Below the pieces are notes generated by a model. It saw nothing but the letters and a program-made list of their open reading frames with translations. It was not told where the DNA came from and ran no database searches. Positions 22,244 to 31,851 of a stretch of DNA of 37,083 nucleotides are shown here, one piece after another. The DNA is taken from positions 1-37,083 of the forward strand of contig JAKSYS010000624.1 in assembly GCA_022925895.1 (NCBI GenBank), read 5' to 3'. The position numbers were made by a program, and so were the translations under genes. Within the stretch, counting starts at the first letter, position 1; every line of letters begins with the position of its first letter. This DNA comes from Fragilaria crotonensis (lineage: Eukaryota; Bacillariophyta; Fragilariophyceae; Fragilariales; Fragilariaceae).

Positions 22244-23221
22244 TCATTCGAGCAATCCCTCCATGTCAGCTTCGTCTCCTTCCTTTTTATCCAACAATCG
22301 TTGTCTCTCTCGATACAAATCAATCTGATCCAAGACTGATTCCGACGTTTTCACAAATCCAAATGTCCCACCGACCACCACACATCCACCACCAATACCA
22401 ATGGTGAGCCAAATGGGTGCCACTTTGCCCAACCAATCGGCCAAGAGCAATGACAGGCCAGCACCCAATCCCGTCAGGATACTACGTCTCAATTGTTGAT
22501 AACCACTGGGTCGTGCGACTAAGCAACTCGAACCAAGTGCCAAATCCTTATGACCCTTGTAATGATGTGGCAAGGTCAACAACAACACTGTCACATCCTT
22601 CCCATCGGGTGATTTGCATTTATGTCCACCCGCCACAACATCTTCCAATAAAATGACAGATCCGGGTGGGAAGGTTTGAGATTCACCAGAATTGAGTTCC
22701 AGCAGGATCCGTTCTTGTAATGTGACAAGAATGACAGCATGATTGTCAAATTCAGCACCCTCAAAGCGAGGTGATGCGGAGAATGTGTGTCGAAAGTAGG
22801 CATGTTGGAGTTTCAGTGGCGATGTCGTTATCCCAGTCGATGCACAATCAAAATATGGCAATTGCAATTTCGTATCATCAAAGTGTGCCAATTTGTCATT
22901 CGGATCGGTAAACACTCGTGCATCGACTTGAAATCCTTCGGGAGGAACATGATGCGTTTCGCGGACAAACGGGAGACTCTTGGTGGCGCTTGTCGTTGTT
23001 GTTGTCGTCGTCGTCGTTGTGCTGGAACCTGTACTTGCACTTGTCGCAGTTGTTGTACTTGAATTATTGTGACAGGGCTCACCCCAACGGCACTTTTCTT
23101 CTTCTACTTCCTTCATTGGCGCCGGATCGTGTACTTTGAGAGCATTGGAACATGACGAACATGACCAGAGTACCAGTATCGATTGCAGGAACAGAAACAA
23201 GACGATGGATCGTCGGGGCAT
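22244..23221 (-). CDS. Secreted or membrane-anchored cupin-domain protein
   Basis: 325 residues from an ATG at 23221. Residues 1-28 are a hydrophobic signal peptide ending near SCSNA. Residues about 50-80 are a Thr/Ser microsatellite stretch. The cupin-like core (about 90-225) includes LLELNSGESQTFPPGSVILLEDVVAGGHKCKS, typical of small cupins in which a Gly-Pro-Gly-like turn precedes the second half barrel; the usual metal-binding HxH is not evident. Residues about 250-295 hold two hydrophobic segments (LTGLGAGLSLLLADWL and APIWLTIGIGGGCVVVGGTF), then a charged tail. A membrane-tethered lumenal protein is likely. No enzyme activity can be assigned. Confidence 0.7.
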   Translation of the reverse strand: MPRRSIVLFLFLQSILVLWSCSSCSNALKVHDPAPMKEVEEEKCRWGEPCHNNSSTTTATSASTGSSTTTTTTTTTTSATKSLPFVRETHHVPPEGFQVDARVFTDPNDKLAHFDDTKLQLPYFDCASTGITTSPLKLQHAYFRHTFSASPRFEGAEFDNHAVILVTLQERILLELNSGESQTFPPGSVILLEDVVAGGHKCKSPDGKDVTVLLLTLPHHYKGHKDLALGSSCLVARPSGYQQLRRSILTGLGAGLSLLLADWLGKVAPIWLTIGIGGGCVVVGGTFGFVKTSESVLDQIDLYRERQRLLDKKEGDEADMEGLLE

Positions 23222-23691
23222 GCTGGATTCTTATAGACTTGTAAGAAGGTTGGAAGATGAAAGAGCTATACTCGGCGTGCAAGTTCTATTAATACCGTGT
23301 TACCCCGCTCGGAAGCCTGAAACGGTTGCTGGGAATGGCATTCAAGTTTGGGCACTCACAGAGGATGAAGTGGTTTGTTGTCACATGCTGGAAGGGGTGT
23401 GACATACGCATGCAGCACTCGTACACTCTGGTGCCTTCAAACTTGAAACACAGTCCAGGCATACCAGTACTTTTCGAAGTATGGTAGGTAACGGTATTAA
23501 AAGCTCTCGTACTACAGTAATAGGACAGTCTTGCTGATGCAGGATATGGCGATTGACTGACATACGACAAACGACCCTCAAGTTGACATCCGTATCTTTC
23601 CTTTTTGGTGTCAGATCCAAAAGAAACCCGGATATTCGCAATCCAACTTTCAAATAGAGATGGCAGATGGCGCATATTTATTTATTATTTA
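23222..23691. other. Spacer upstream of the cupin gene
   Basis: About 470 bases with no recognisable gene. It should hold the cupin promoter. Short frames on both strands have no domain-like content. Confidence 0.45.
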
Positions 23692-24187
23692 CCAGTCTGG
23701 GGGGTGGCCATTGGCCGCGGTTGTTGCACGATGGTAGAGGAGGTCTGGTAAGATCTATACAGAGTACGGAGTACGATTGCAAAATTTGTACCACGTTATA
23801 AGCATTGGAATCTGGAATTCAAAATATATTTTCCAGTACTCTGGACATTGGACATGTAGTTTCTACTGCAAAATTTGTACCACGGAATCTGGAATTCAAA
23901 ATACATTTTCCAGTATTTCTAGACAGATCGAACAAACTGGATATGGCATTAACGGAGTACTTGTACATAAAATTGTTGTCCGTTCTACACAACGATTCGT
24001 ACCACGTTATACAATATACATTTCTGGACACAGTGTAAAAAAGTTTTCATGTAGATTTCTACTGCAAAATTTGTACCATGTAGTTTTCTACCGCAAATGC
24101 TACGTCAGTACGTGGATTAAAATATAAATATAAACGATTACTTTTGAAAATACAGTACGACAATATCTGAGTTATTTTAGGTATATA
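23692..24187. repeat. 496-base tandem duplication, copy A
   Basis: It starts CCAGTCTGGGGGGTGGCC and ends TTTTAGGTATATA. It is followed head-to-tail by copy B with only scattered differences. It contains an internal 15-base motif GCAAAATTTGTACCA at 23779-23793, 23868-23882 and 24064-24078, and two copies of GGAATCTGGAATTCAAAATA. No coding potential is supported: the frames through it are short and without domains. Confidence 0.9.
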
Positions 24188-24684
24188 CCAGTCTGGGGGG
24201 CGGCCATTGGCCGCGGTTGTTGCACGACGGTAGAGGAGGTAAGATCTATACAGAGTACGGAGTACGGAGTACGATTGCAAAATTTGTACCACGTTATAAG
24301 CATTGGAATCTGGAATTCAAAATATATTTTCCAGTACTCTGGACATTGGACATGTAGTTTCTACTGCAAAATTTGTTCCACGGAATCTGGAATTCAAAAT
24401 ACATTTTCCAGTATTTCTAGACAGATCGAACAAACTGGATATGGCATTAACGGAGTACTTGTACATAAAATTGTTGTCCGTTCTACACAACGATTCGTAC
24501 CACGTTATACAATATACATTTCTGGACACAGTGTAAAAAAGATTTCATGTAGATTTCTACTGAAAAATTTGTACCATGTACTTTTCTACCGCAAATGCTA
24601 CGTCAGTACGTGGATTCAAAAATAAATATATACGATTACTTTTGAAAATACAGTACGACAATATCTGAGTTATTTTAGGTATAT
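24188..24684. repeat. 496-base tandem duplication, copy B
   Basis: A near-identical repeat of 23692-24187. Differences include loss of a CTGGT near the start, an added GTACG unit near 24260, and point changes in the second and third internal motifs (for example a T for A at about 24377). It is followed by a short TAATAATAATAATTA run. Confidence 0.9.
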
Positions 24685-24776
24685 ATAATAATAATAATTA
24701 GTCCAGCATAGCGTTTGGTTTCATGGAAACTCATTGCTACGAAAGGATCCATTTTCCATCTTAATGCTAATCATCC

Positions 24777-24792
24777 CCACCTTTTCCCATAA
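24777..24792. repeat. Target-site duplication, left copy (unnamed element, copy 1)
   Basis: CCACCTTTTCCCATAA, exactly repeated at 25964-25979. The flanking bases differ on both sides, so the duplication is 16 bases, although two terminal A residues could belong to the homopolymer tract. Confidence 0.88.
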
Positions 24793-24933
24793 AAAAAAAC
24801 CCTAAAATCTATTTTACGTGCTGCCGCTGTCCCGGACAAAAACGGAACTCGACCCACACGGATGACCGCTACCCTGGAGTACAGTAGAGGCCACCTGGAA
24901 TAATGAGTAGCAGTGCAATGCTGCACTACCCGA

Positions 24934-25923
24934 CTATCTTGCAACCCAGAAGACTTCTCTAGGACTGCATGCTCTGATACTTTGACTTTCTTGCTTGTTG
25001 GTGGTAATGGTTGCTCGGTAGGGAGGGTGGCTGTAATGTGGAAAGAAGATCCACCACTTGTCGGAGTAAAATTTCCACTTCACTCGGTGACTTACTGCTG
25101 CTTGAATAGGACTTTGTTGCCTTCCTAAAGGTTGGCCCTGCTCTGGAATGTACTGGATCTTCGGTGATTGATGTATCAATTGCATCATGGCTGCTTCATG
25201 CTGATTTTGCTGCGCCGTATGAAGAAATCGATTCACTGCAATACGGAAACTCCACTCTTGAATAGGATAACTCTGCTCTCGAATACTTAAACTCTTTTCT
25301 GGATCACTTGGAATCCACTTCTCTCGGTAACTTGCTGCTTGAATGTGACTTTGATGCCTTCCTAAGGTTTGGCTCTGCTCTGGAATGTACTGGATCTTTG
25401 GTGATTGCTTATGTATCAATTGAAACAAATCAGTTGCATGCTTATTCTCCTGCACAGTATGCTGAAATCGATTCTCTGCAATACGGAAATTCCACTCTTG
25501 AATAGGATAACTCTGCTCTCGAATAATTAAACTCTTTTCTGGATCACTTGGAATCCACTTCTCTCGGTAACTTGCTGCTTGAATGTGTCTTTGATGCCTC
25601 CCTAAAGGTTGGTTCTGCTTTTGTATAGATTGATTCTGAAAGAAACTTGGCTCTTGGATCAAAGAACCTGGTGTGCTCTGATGAAGTTTGATGAAATAAG
25701 AATTGATCACCATGGATGATTGATCGACGCCGTAGAAAATATACCAGATTCTGCCGTAGAAAAATTTCGATTCTGGAAAATACCAGTTATCTTGCAATTC
25801 AATCTCCTCCCTCCACTTCTGTTCAATCTTCATTTTCATTGAAGAAACTTCTTCATTGGTGTGTTTGACATGTTTGTAGTTGAATGACTTAACTTGAGAG
25901 GGCCTGGGGGCCCTCCCTTTCAT
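24934..25923 (-). CDS. Element-encoded repeat protein of unknown function (329 aa)
   Basis: The first ATG inside the element is at 25923 (MKGRAPRPSQVKSF); the frame is open further upstream but only into flanking DNA. No known domain is recognised. The N-terminus is basic, with aromatic words (DNWYFPESKFFYGRIWYIF). Then come two near-complete copies and one partial copy of a unit of about 80 residues with LGRHQ.HIQAASYREKW, SDPEKSL.IREQSYPIQEW and QSPKIQYIPEQ. The last unit changes to VKWKFYSDKWWIFF. The DNA period is about 240 bases (similar blocks near 25080, 25315 and 25555). Copy 2 carries a broken version. Conservation of this frame in copy 1 suggests translation at some time, but this is not shown. 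Confidence 0.5.
   Translation of the reverse strand: MKGRAPRPSQVKSFNYKHVKHTNEEVSSMKMKIEQKWREEIELQDNWYFPESKFFYGRIWYIFYGVDQSSMVINSYFIKLHQSTPGSLIQEPSFFQNQSIQKQNQPLGRHQRHIQAASYREKWIPSDPEKSLIIREQSYPIQEWNFRIAENRFQHTVQENKHATDLFQLIHKQSPKIQYIPEQSQTLGRHQSHIQAASYREKWIPSDPEKSLSIREQSYPIQEWSFRIAVNRFLHTAQQNQHEAAMMQLIHQSPKIQYIPEQGQPLGRQQSPIQAAVSHRVKWKFYSDKWWIFFPHYSHPPYRATITTNKQESQSIRACSPREVFWVAR
25898..25915 (-). other. GC-rich hairpin next to the element ORF start
   Basis: GAGGGCC and GGCCCTC form a 7-base perfect stem with a 4-base loop, a few bases downstream of the ATG at 25923. Copy 2 has the same stem at 35761-35779 with one more C in the loop. It could act at the RNA level; that is inference. Confidence 0.5.
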
Positions 25924-25963
25924 GGTTGATGTTGTGCTCCTATTCGTCGTAGATTCCGTACTA

Positions 25964-25979
25964 CCACCTTTTCCCATAA
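25964..25979. repeat. Target-site duplication, right copy (unnamed element, copy 1)
   Basis: CCACCTTTTCCCATAA, identical to 24777-24792. It marks the 5' boundary of copy 1 in ORF orientation. Confidence 0.88.
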
Positions 25980-26034
25980 GTATGTACAACCTTGGGCATG
26001 CACTACAATGCAATCTTGCTCTCTATTAAACACA

Positions 26035-28716
26035 TTAGTCACTAAACTTGATTTTCTTGTTCTTCGGAATGTCCTTGGCCTTGCTAGTTGGCTCGATATC
26101 ACGCTTGGCCTTCTCTCGCAAAATATCAATCTCTTCGTTGTCACTGGCCCACTCCAAAACTAAATGACGACCATACAAGTGTGTTCGGGAGAGTGCCGTC
26201 ATGGCACTCTGTGCTTCCTGACTGGTTAGGAACTCCACAAAGGCAAATCCACGATGCTGTCCATCAAATTTCTTTGGAAGACGAACTTTCTTCAACTGTC
26301 CAAAGGAACCAAATAATTGTAGAATTTCTTTTCGTGTTGCTTGGAATGGAACGTTGCGACACATGATTTTCGTTGGGTTCTTCCCTTTTGGGACCTTGGG
26401 AATTGAGCCGCTGTCGTCCCGCGTTAGAGATTTCGAGGATCGCTTGAGCTCAAGGGCATGGTCATCCACGACTGTGCCTTGAAGCGCACGCAATGCCTTT
26501 CGTACAGACTCTTCGGAATCGCATTCCACAAATCCAAATCCCATGGAGAGCATTCTTGTTGATGGAGCCGTGGTATCATCTGCTGTTGCCGACCGTTTCA
26601 GCGGTGCGGCCTTGACTGGAATCTTGACTGCCCGAACGGGAACATGCTTCTCAAACAATGCCCGGAGTTGTTCTTCGGTTGTGGAAAAGCTCAAATTTTT
26701 AACGTATATTGAGGATGAGGTGCCAGTATCGATTTGGTCATCGACCGCCATTGATTCACCTTCTTCCTCATTACGACTATTGTGCACCTTGTTGACGTGG
26801 TCGCTGTCCTTATCGTTCGCAGGGTTGGGGACTGTTGCGGATAGCGGGGCCCATTCGAGATACAATGGTACGCTTTTGAATCGCTTGTAGGCCAACTTCT
26901 TGAAGGCACGTTTGGCATCCACTGGGTGGTCGTATTCCACCAAGGCAATCGTGCGGGAGGGAGGCAACAAAATTCGACGCGGAGTGTCTCCAAACAGTTT
27001 CACAAGTTCGTCTTTTTCAGTCTCGAAGGGCAAATTCTTTACCAGAATCGAGGTTGACGAGCGCTTGTACTCATCGTCGCCTTTGGAAATGGAAACGAGA
27101 GCTTCCATATCAATCCGATGAGCTTCAAAATATTGGCGATTCTCCTCAATGATTTGAGTCTCTCCGAGTGCCAATCGAACAGCAGCATCCCCTGATCTGC
27201 CATCCTTGACGTTGAGAATGTCTCCCTTTCGTAATCCCAAACGATCTGCCAAATTGTCAACAACGGCATCCCCGCGTACAAAACTAGCGGACCATCCCTG
27301 AGATGACGCTGCTTGGCTTTTTCGCAACAATTCCTGTCGCTGTTTGTATGTTAAGGACGGATCATCGGGAGAAAGGTCGTCGGCGGCATTGCTTCGTCGC
27401 GCTGGAAGGACGTGCAACAATCGCCCTTGGAAGTCGGTCCCATTAATTGTATCCATGGCTCGACCGGTACTATCGGCATGGCTGAAGGTGATGAATGCGA
27501 ATCCCTTGTTTCGCTTTTGATCATCCACAGGGATACGGCACTCTTCAATGTTCCCATATGGAATGAAAAGTTCACGCAAGTCGTCTTCTGTCGTTAAGAA
27601 AGGTAAATTTCTCACAAACAAACGATACTTGGAAAACTCTTCATCATCGGCATCCTCGTCGGTGTTCTTCGCAGCGTCAGAGGATACAATGGGTTCATTA
27701 GATGCAGGAGGCTGCGCTGATTCTCCTTTCAGTGTTGCATCTTTGGGTTCATCATCATTGGACGAATCATCACTTGATGAGCAACTAGAGTCGGTATCGT
27801 CATTTTCAATCTTCTCTTCCTCTAATTTGTCATCTTTACCATCCGTTTTAGTATCACTTGCCTCGTCATCTTCATCATCGGATTCAAGCTCAACTTTAAT
27901 TGTAGCCTTTGATCGCAAAAAGTCTAGATCCGTCTGTATTGAACCTAGAGTGAGCTTTTTGGGTTCCGATACCTTCATTATATCCGCTCCCTGACCCCCA
28001 CTATCGTCTGACGCTACAGAAGACTCGTCATCATCATCATCATCATCGCCGTCAGCCCTATCTTCTGAGTCCTGATCATCGTCTTTTGGCACAGCAGTGT
28101 CGGCCTTCGAATCGACAGCGACTTTCTCTGCCGGCAAGGCAACAGCATCATCATTTGCCCAAAACTTCGTCTTTTCCTTTCCAACACCCATGGCAGCGAG
28201 GAATTCTTCTTTGCGCTTATCTACTGGTTTCATGTTCGATTCGGGAGGCGCATTGCCACCAACCTTGTTTTTAGTATCATGGACGTTGTCCTTGATAATT
28301 CCATGTTTCTTTTCGTATTCCGTCGATCCTTTTGAATGTTTGGACCACGGTCGTGGCTTTTCAGGTGCCTGTTTGCTAATGGCCAGTTCGACAGCAAGAC
28401 GACATGTCATGCAATAGGATTTATCAAAGTGTTGTACCACATGCGATGCCTGTTCGGGCGTCGAGAATCCCAGAAATGCCAATTTCCGACTGGTACCATC
28501 CGTCCGACGCAAAATTTTAATATCAGTAATATGAAGTGGGATTTTGGATTCTTTTAAGAGAAAGAGTTGAAGCTTCGTTTCATCAAATTTGGGGGGCAAA
28601 TTCTTGATGCAAACGCGTGTTTTTGTGGTCGTCGTCGCTGTAGTGACGGTTGTGACAGATGTGGATTCTGTCGCGGTTATTGTTTCCTTTCCCGTGAGTG
28701 TCATGGCAGCCGGCAT
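26035..28716 (-). CDS. MRD1: Multiple RRM protein MRD1/RBM19, rRNA processing
   Basis: 893 residues from the ATG at 28716 (MPAAMTLTGK). The frame is open another 222 bases upstream but has no ATG there. Five RRMs: about 34-116 (RVCIKNLPP, FLGF), 364-441 (YRLFVRNLPF, KGFAFITF), 556-628 (SILVKNLPF, a degenerate RNP1 region ALVEY), 669-756 (SIYVKNLSF, GFGFVE) and 784-861 (TKIMCRNVPF, RGFAFVEF). Long Asp/Glu/Ser-rich linkers lie between RRM1 and RRM2. Domain number and spacing match yeast Mrd1 and animal RBM19, nucleolar factors needed for early cleavages of pre-rRNA and 18S rRNA production. A single exon with no breaks. The divergent neighbour is the IDI-SQS gene. Confidence 0.88.
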   Translation of the reverse strand: MPAAMTLTGKETITATESTSVTTVTTATTTTKTRVCIKNLPPKFDETKLQLFLLKESKIPLHITDIKILRRTDGTSRKLAFLGFSTPEQASHVVQHFDKSYCMTCRLAVELAISKQAPEKPRPWSKHSKGSTEYEKKHGIIKDNVHDTKNKVGGNAPPESNMKPVDKRKEEFLAAMGVGKEKTKFWANDDAVALPAEKVAVDSKADTAVPKDDDQDSEDRADGDDDDDDDESSVASDDSGGQGADIMKVSEPKKLTLGSIQTDLDFLRSKATIKVELESDDEDDEASDTKTDGKDDKLEEEKIENDDTDSSCSSSDDSSNDDEPKDATLKGESAQPPASNEPIVSSDAAKNTDEDADDEEFSKYRLFVRNLPFLTTEDDLRELFIPYGNIEECRIPVDDQKRNKGFAFITFSHADSTGRAMDTINGTDFQGRLLHVLPARRSNAADDLSPDDPSLTYKQRQELLRKSQAASSQGWSASFVRGDAVVDNLADRLGLRKGDILNVKDGRSGDAAVRLALGETQIIEENRQYFEAHRIDMEALVSISKGDDEYKRSSTSILVKNLPFETEKDELVKLFGDTPRRILLPPSRTIALVEYDHPVDAKRAFKKLAYKRFKSVPLYLEWAPLSATVPNPANDKDSDHVNKVHNSRNEEEGESMAVDDQIDTGTSSSIYVKNLSFSTTEEQLRALFEKHVPVRAVKIPVKAAPLKRSATADDTTAPSTRMLSMGFGFVECDSEESVRKALRALQGTVVDDHALELKRSSKSLTRDDSGSIPKVPKGKNPTKIMCRNVPFQATRKEILQLFGSFGQLKKVRLPKKFDGQHRGFAFVEFLTSQEAQSAMTALSRTHLYGRHLVLEWASDNEEIDILREKAKRDIEPTSKAKDIPKNKKIKFSD

Positions 28717-29237
28717 GATCGCTTTGTGATCTTTTGCAATTTTCGTTGTAGTCTTGTGGGAGATGACCTTGATGGTTGATGATTGCTGATTGCTGATGAC
28801 AGCGTATTGTTGTGTTTTGTTTCGTGCTGCAAAACGTGAGAGAGCTTTGAGAACAATTCGATGGATTTGGGTGGACCTGGGCCCAGATTGTACAATACGG
28901 TCTACCGTAGTTGATGTAGCACTTGTATCTTTGGACACATGTCAGACGATTGACGTGGCCGATTATCCCTCAGAATGCGATGCCGCAACCGTGCAATCGG
29001 GATAACCACGCAACCCCTGCAACGGAAAACCCGATCGACTGCCAACGCTGTGGATAGAAAGATATGTAGTGGTAGGATACGACGTATCATAGGAAGAAGT
29101 ACTGTAGTAATGAACAGTAGGAATCCTCCCTCCACTTCAAATTGGACACAACAATGACAACGACAAACCTCTCGTTGCAACTCGAAAACTGACTCCAAAT
29201 AATAATAAGAATACCAACAATAAAAGAGCAAATCACC
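28717..29237. promoter_or_regulatory. Shared divergent promoter region, MRD1 and IDI-SQS
   Basis: About 520 bases separate the two start codons, so both promoters lie here. The stretch next to 29238 is A/C-rich, like the leader before the gene at 431. No TATA box or known operator can be asserted. Confidence 0.45.
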
Positions 29238-31851
29238 ATGACACAAAGTTGGAAAGGCAACGCCATGTCTCAAGACGACATGATGCTGAAAGATACGGTT
29301 CTTGTTTTGAACGAAAAGGATGAAATCATTGGATCGGCAAGCAAGAAAGATTCTCACGTGTTTTCACCTCAACAACCTCGTGGGATCTTGCATCGTGCCT
29401 TTTCTGTCTTTTTGTTTGATGAATCGACTGGTGAATTGTTGTTGCAGCAGCGTGCATCGACCAAAATTACCTTTCCCAATGTAAGTAATGTTCTTGCAAA
29501 GCCTACTGGATGAAGAAATACTGGCTGGTCGTCTACCAATACGAATAAGAATCGTCCTCTAGTCACATGGTCACTCACTTTATCGTTTGCTATTCATCAT
29601 TTCTTTAAATAAAACACAGGTATGGACCAACACGTGTTGTTCGCACCCGTTGCACGGAATGGAGCCAAACGAAGTCGATCAAACTTGTGCCGATGGCAAG
29701 GTTCTTGGTGTCAAATATGCTGCCATTCGAAAGCTCAATCACGAGTTGGGAATCCCGCCGGATCAATTGGATGTTTACAAATTCAAGTTCTTGACTCGTC
29801 TTCATTATTGGGCGACGGACAGTGTAACTCATGGGCCGAATAGGTGAGTTCGAGACACTGTGGATGGAAGGCCGCAACTGGGTGACGCTGCGAGATTCCA
29901 CACATCACTCACCGCTTTGAACGTGCAGTCCTTGGGGAGAACATGAAATCGACTATGTATTGTTCTACACCATTCCCAACAAGCAGGCCCTCAGCATGAC
30001 ACCACATGTTGATGAAGTCGATGCTCTGAAATGGGTCTCCCAAGAACAACTCAAGAACATGTTTGACGACACCTCTCTCTTGTTTTCTCCCTGGTTCCGA
30101 CTGATTGTTCGCAAGTGGTTCTTTGGCCCATGCGGGTGGTGGACGAACTGGAAAGAGTGCATGACGACAGACAAATTCAACGATTACACCAATATTCATC
30201 GCTTCGATCCCCCCAAGGAACACCTCGGTGGTGCCGGCAAAGCGGGACCCATGTTTGAGTGAGTAGCAATTATCTGGCATAGTAGTAGTTGTTTGGTTTT
30301 GGTGACGATATCATCACGTTGCTCACATTCGTCTCTTGTCGCATCTCTGCCCACAGAGTTGCCAACGTTGGAAACACACAGAAAAAGCAAGGTGCTTACG
30401 GGAAAATCAAGACCCATAAGGAAAGCATGTTGAGCCAGCTGTCGCACGTCGATGAAGTATGGTCTGCGATCACCCTTCTGTACCTCAAGCCTCTTCGTTC
30501 CAACCTCAACACGGAGTACATCAAGAAGACATTTCCAACTGCAGAACTTGAGTTCTGCGACGACATTCTTGGGAAGGTTTCTCGTAGCTTTGCCGCCGTC
30601 ATTCGACAGCTTCCAAGCCAATTGTTGGTTGACATTCTCATCTTTTATCTGGTCTTGAGGGCATTGGATACCATTGAAGACGACACGACTTCCTTTGCCT
30701 CGCATGCCATTAAAGTGGAACATTTGGTGGATTTCTATAAAAATGCTCTGATCGACCCCAAATGGGCGTTGGATGGTGTCGGCGAGGCCGATGAAAAGCG
30801 CCTTCTCCAAGAATTTCCGAAATGCCAAATGGTACTGAGTAAGCTGAGCCCAGACTCGCGAGCGATCATTGCGGACATTACAGAACGCATGGCAAATGGG
30901 ATGGCAGAATTCGTGGACAAGGACATGGGACAGGGCACAGCCGACGTGAAGGAATACAATCGTTACTGTCATTTCGTTGCGGGCCTCGTTGGTGAAGGTT
31001 TGAGTCGACTCTTTGCAGCGTCAGGTCTTGAAAATCCCGAACTGGCCACCAGCGTTCACCTCAGCGACCAAATGGGTCTGTTCTTGCAAAAAGTCAACAT
31101 CATTAGGGATTATTTGGAAGATTATGTTGACGGACGTGCCTGGTGGCCGCAGACTATATGGAAAAAGTACAGCAAATCTGGCGATCTTGGATACTTTTGT
31201 CAACAGGACGACCCGGAAGCCCGTGCCCTTTCTCTACAATGTTTGAATGAGTTGGTGACTGATGCCCTTGAGCTGGCGCCGGACTGTTTGGCATACATGT
31301 CGAAATTGCAATGTGTCGAGGTGTTCCGCTTCTGTGCGATTCCTCAAGTCATGGCGATAGCTACGCTCGACACTCTCTATGGGAATCCAAAGGTCTTTAC
31401 AGGCGTTGTTAAGATTCGTAAGGGTATGTCTTGCCAGTTGATTTTGCAGACCAACAATATTCCCGAGTTGCATGCCATCTTTTTCAGGTTTGCGTCCAGC
31501 ATTGCCAAGAAAGCAAAGACCTTGAAGCGTTCCGGCGTCATCGATCCATCATTCGATCGTACAATCAAGGCGTGCGATGCCATTGTGAAATTGACTGATG
31601 ACACTCGTCTGATCCCCAGTAGCACTGGCAGGTTGATTTTTGGCTTCGTTGCAATCGTTGTTGTGTATCAACTCCTTAAGCTAGCGTGCCCATCCGAATG
31701 GCTGGCATCATTCGAAGAACCTGCCGACCGTGTTTTCAAGGGTCTCGCATTGTTGATGGTGTCGATGGCACTCATGACAAAGGGAGTGGAGCACTCCGAG
31801 TTTGGTCTCAAGACAGCTGATGCTTTACTGTCCACGACGCGTTCTGACTGA
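29238..31851 (+). CDS. IDISQS: Isopentenyl-diphosphate isomerase fused to squalene synthase
   Basis: Exons are 29238-29480, 29620-29843, 29929-30258 and 30357-31851; introns of 139, 85 and 98 bases, all GT-AG; 763 residues. The N-terminal part is type I IDI of the Nudix fold: TNTCCSHPL with the catalytic Cys (about 84-92) and WGEHEIDY with the catalytic Glu. It interconverts IPP and DMAPP. The C-terminal part is squalene synthase: DTIEDD (370-375) and RDYLED (516-521) are the two Asp-rich Mg-diphosphate sites, followed by a hydrophobic C-terminal anchor (about 695-755). It joins two farnesyl diphosphates into squalene with NADPH, probably at the ER. The third intron lies near the join of the two parts. 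Such fusions are documented in diatoms and other algae. No breaks are seen. Confidence 0.95.

Larger units (their letters stand above)
24793..25963 (-). mobile_element. Unnamed 1.2-kb retroposon-like element, copy 1
   Basis: Read on the minus strand, the element begins TAGTACGGAATC and ends GATTTTAGGG followed by a run of T. It is flanked by exact 16-base direct repeats. A related copy lies inverted at 35659-36870 with a different 17-base flank and 54 more bases at the 5' end. Long target duplications, a variable 5' end and a homopolymer 3' end of variable length are hallmarks of target-primed reverse transcription (LINE/SINE-type). There are no terminal inverted repeats, LTRs, reverse transcriptase or transposase. 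It sits about 56 bases past the MRD1 stop codon in the same orientation, so it may be part of the MRD1 3' UTR. Confidence 0.8.

Noticed and set aside
23692-24684. The two 496-base copies as LTRs of a retrotransposon
   Set aside because: They are directly adjacent with no internal region, primer-binding site or flanking target duplication. Tandem duplication is simpler.
25924-26013. Extended N-terminus of the element protein reaching to 26013
   Set aside because: It crosses the target-site duplication into flanking MRD1 3' DNA, so it is not part of the element.
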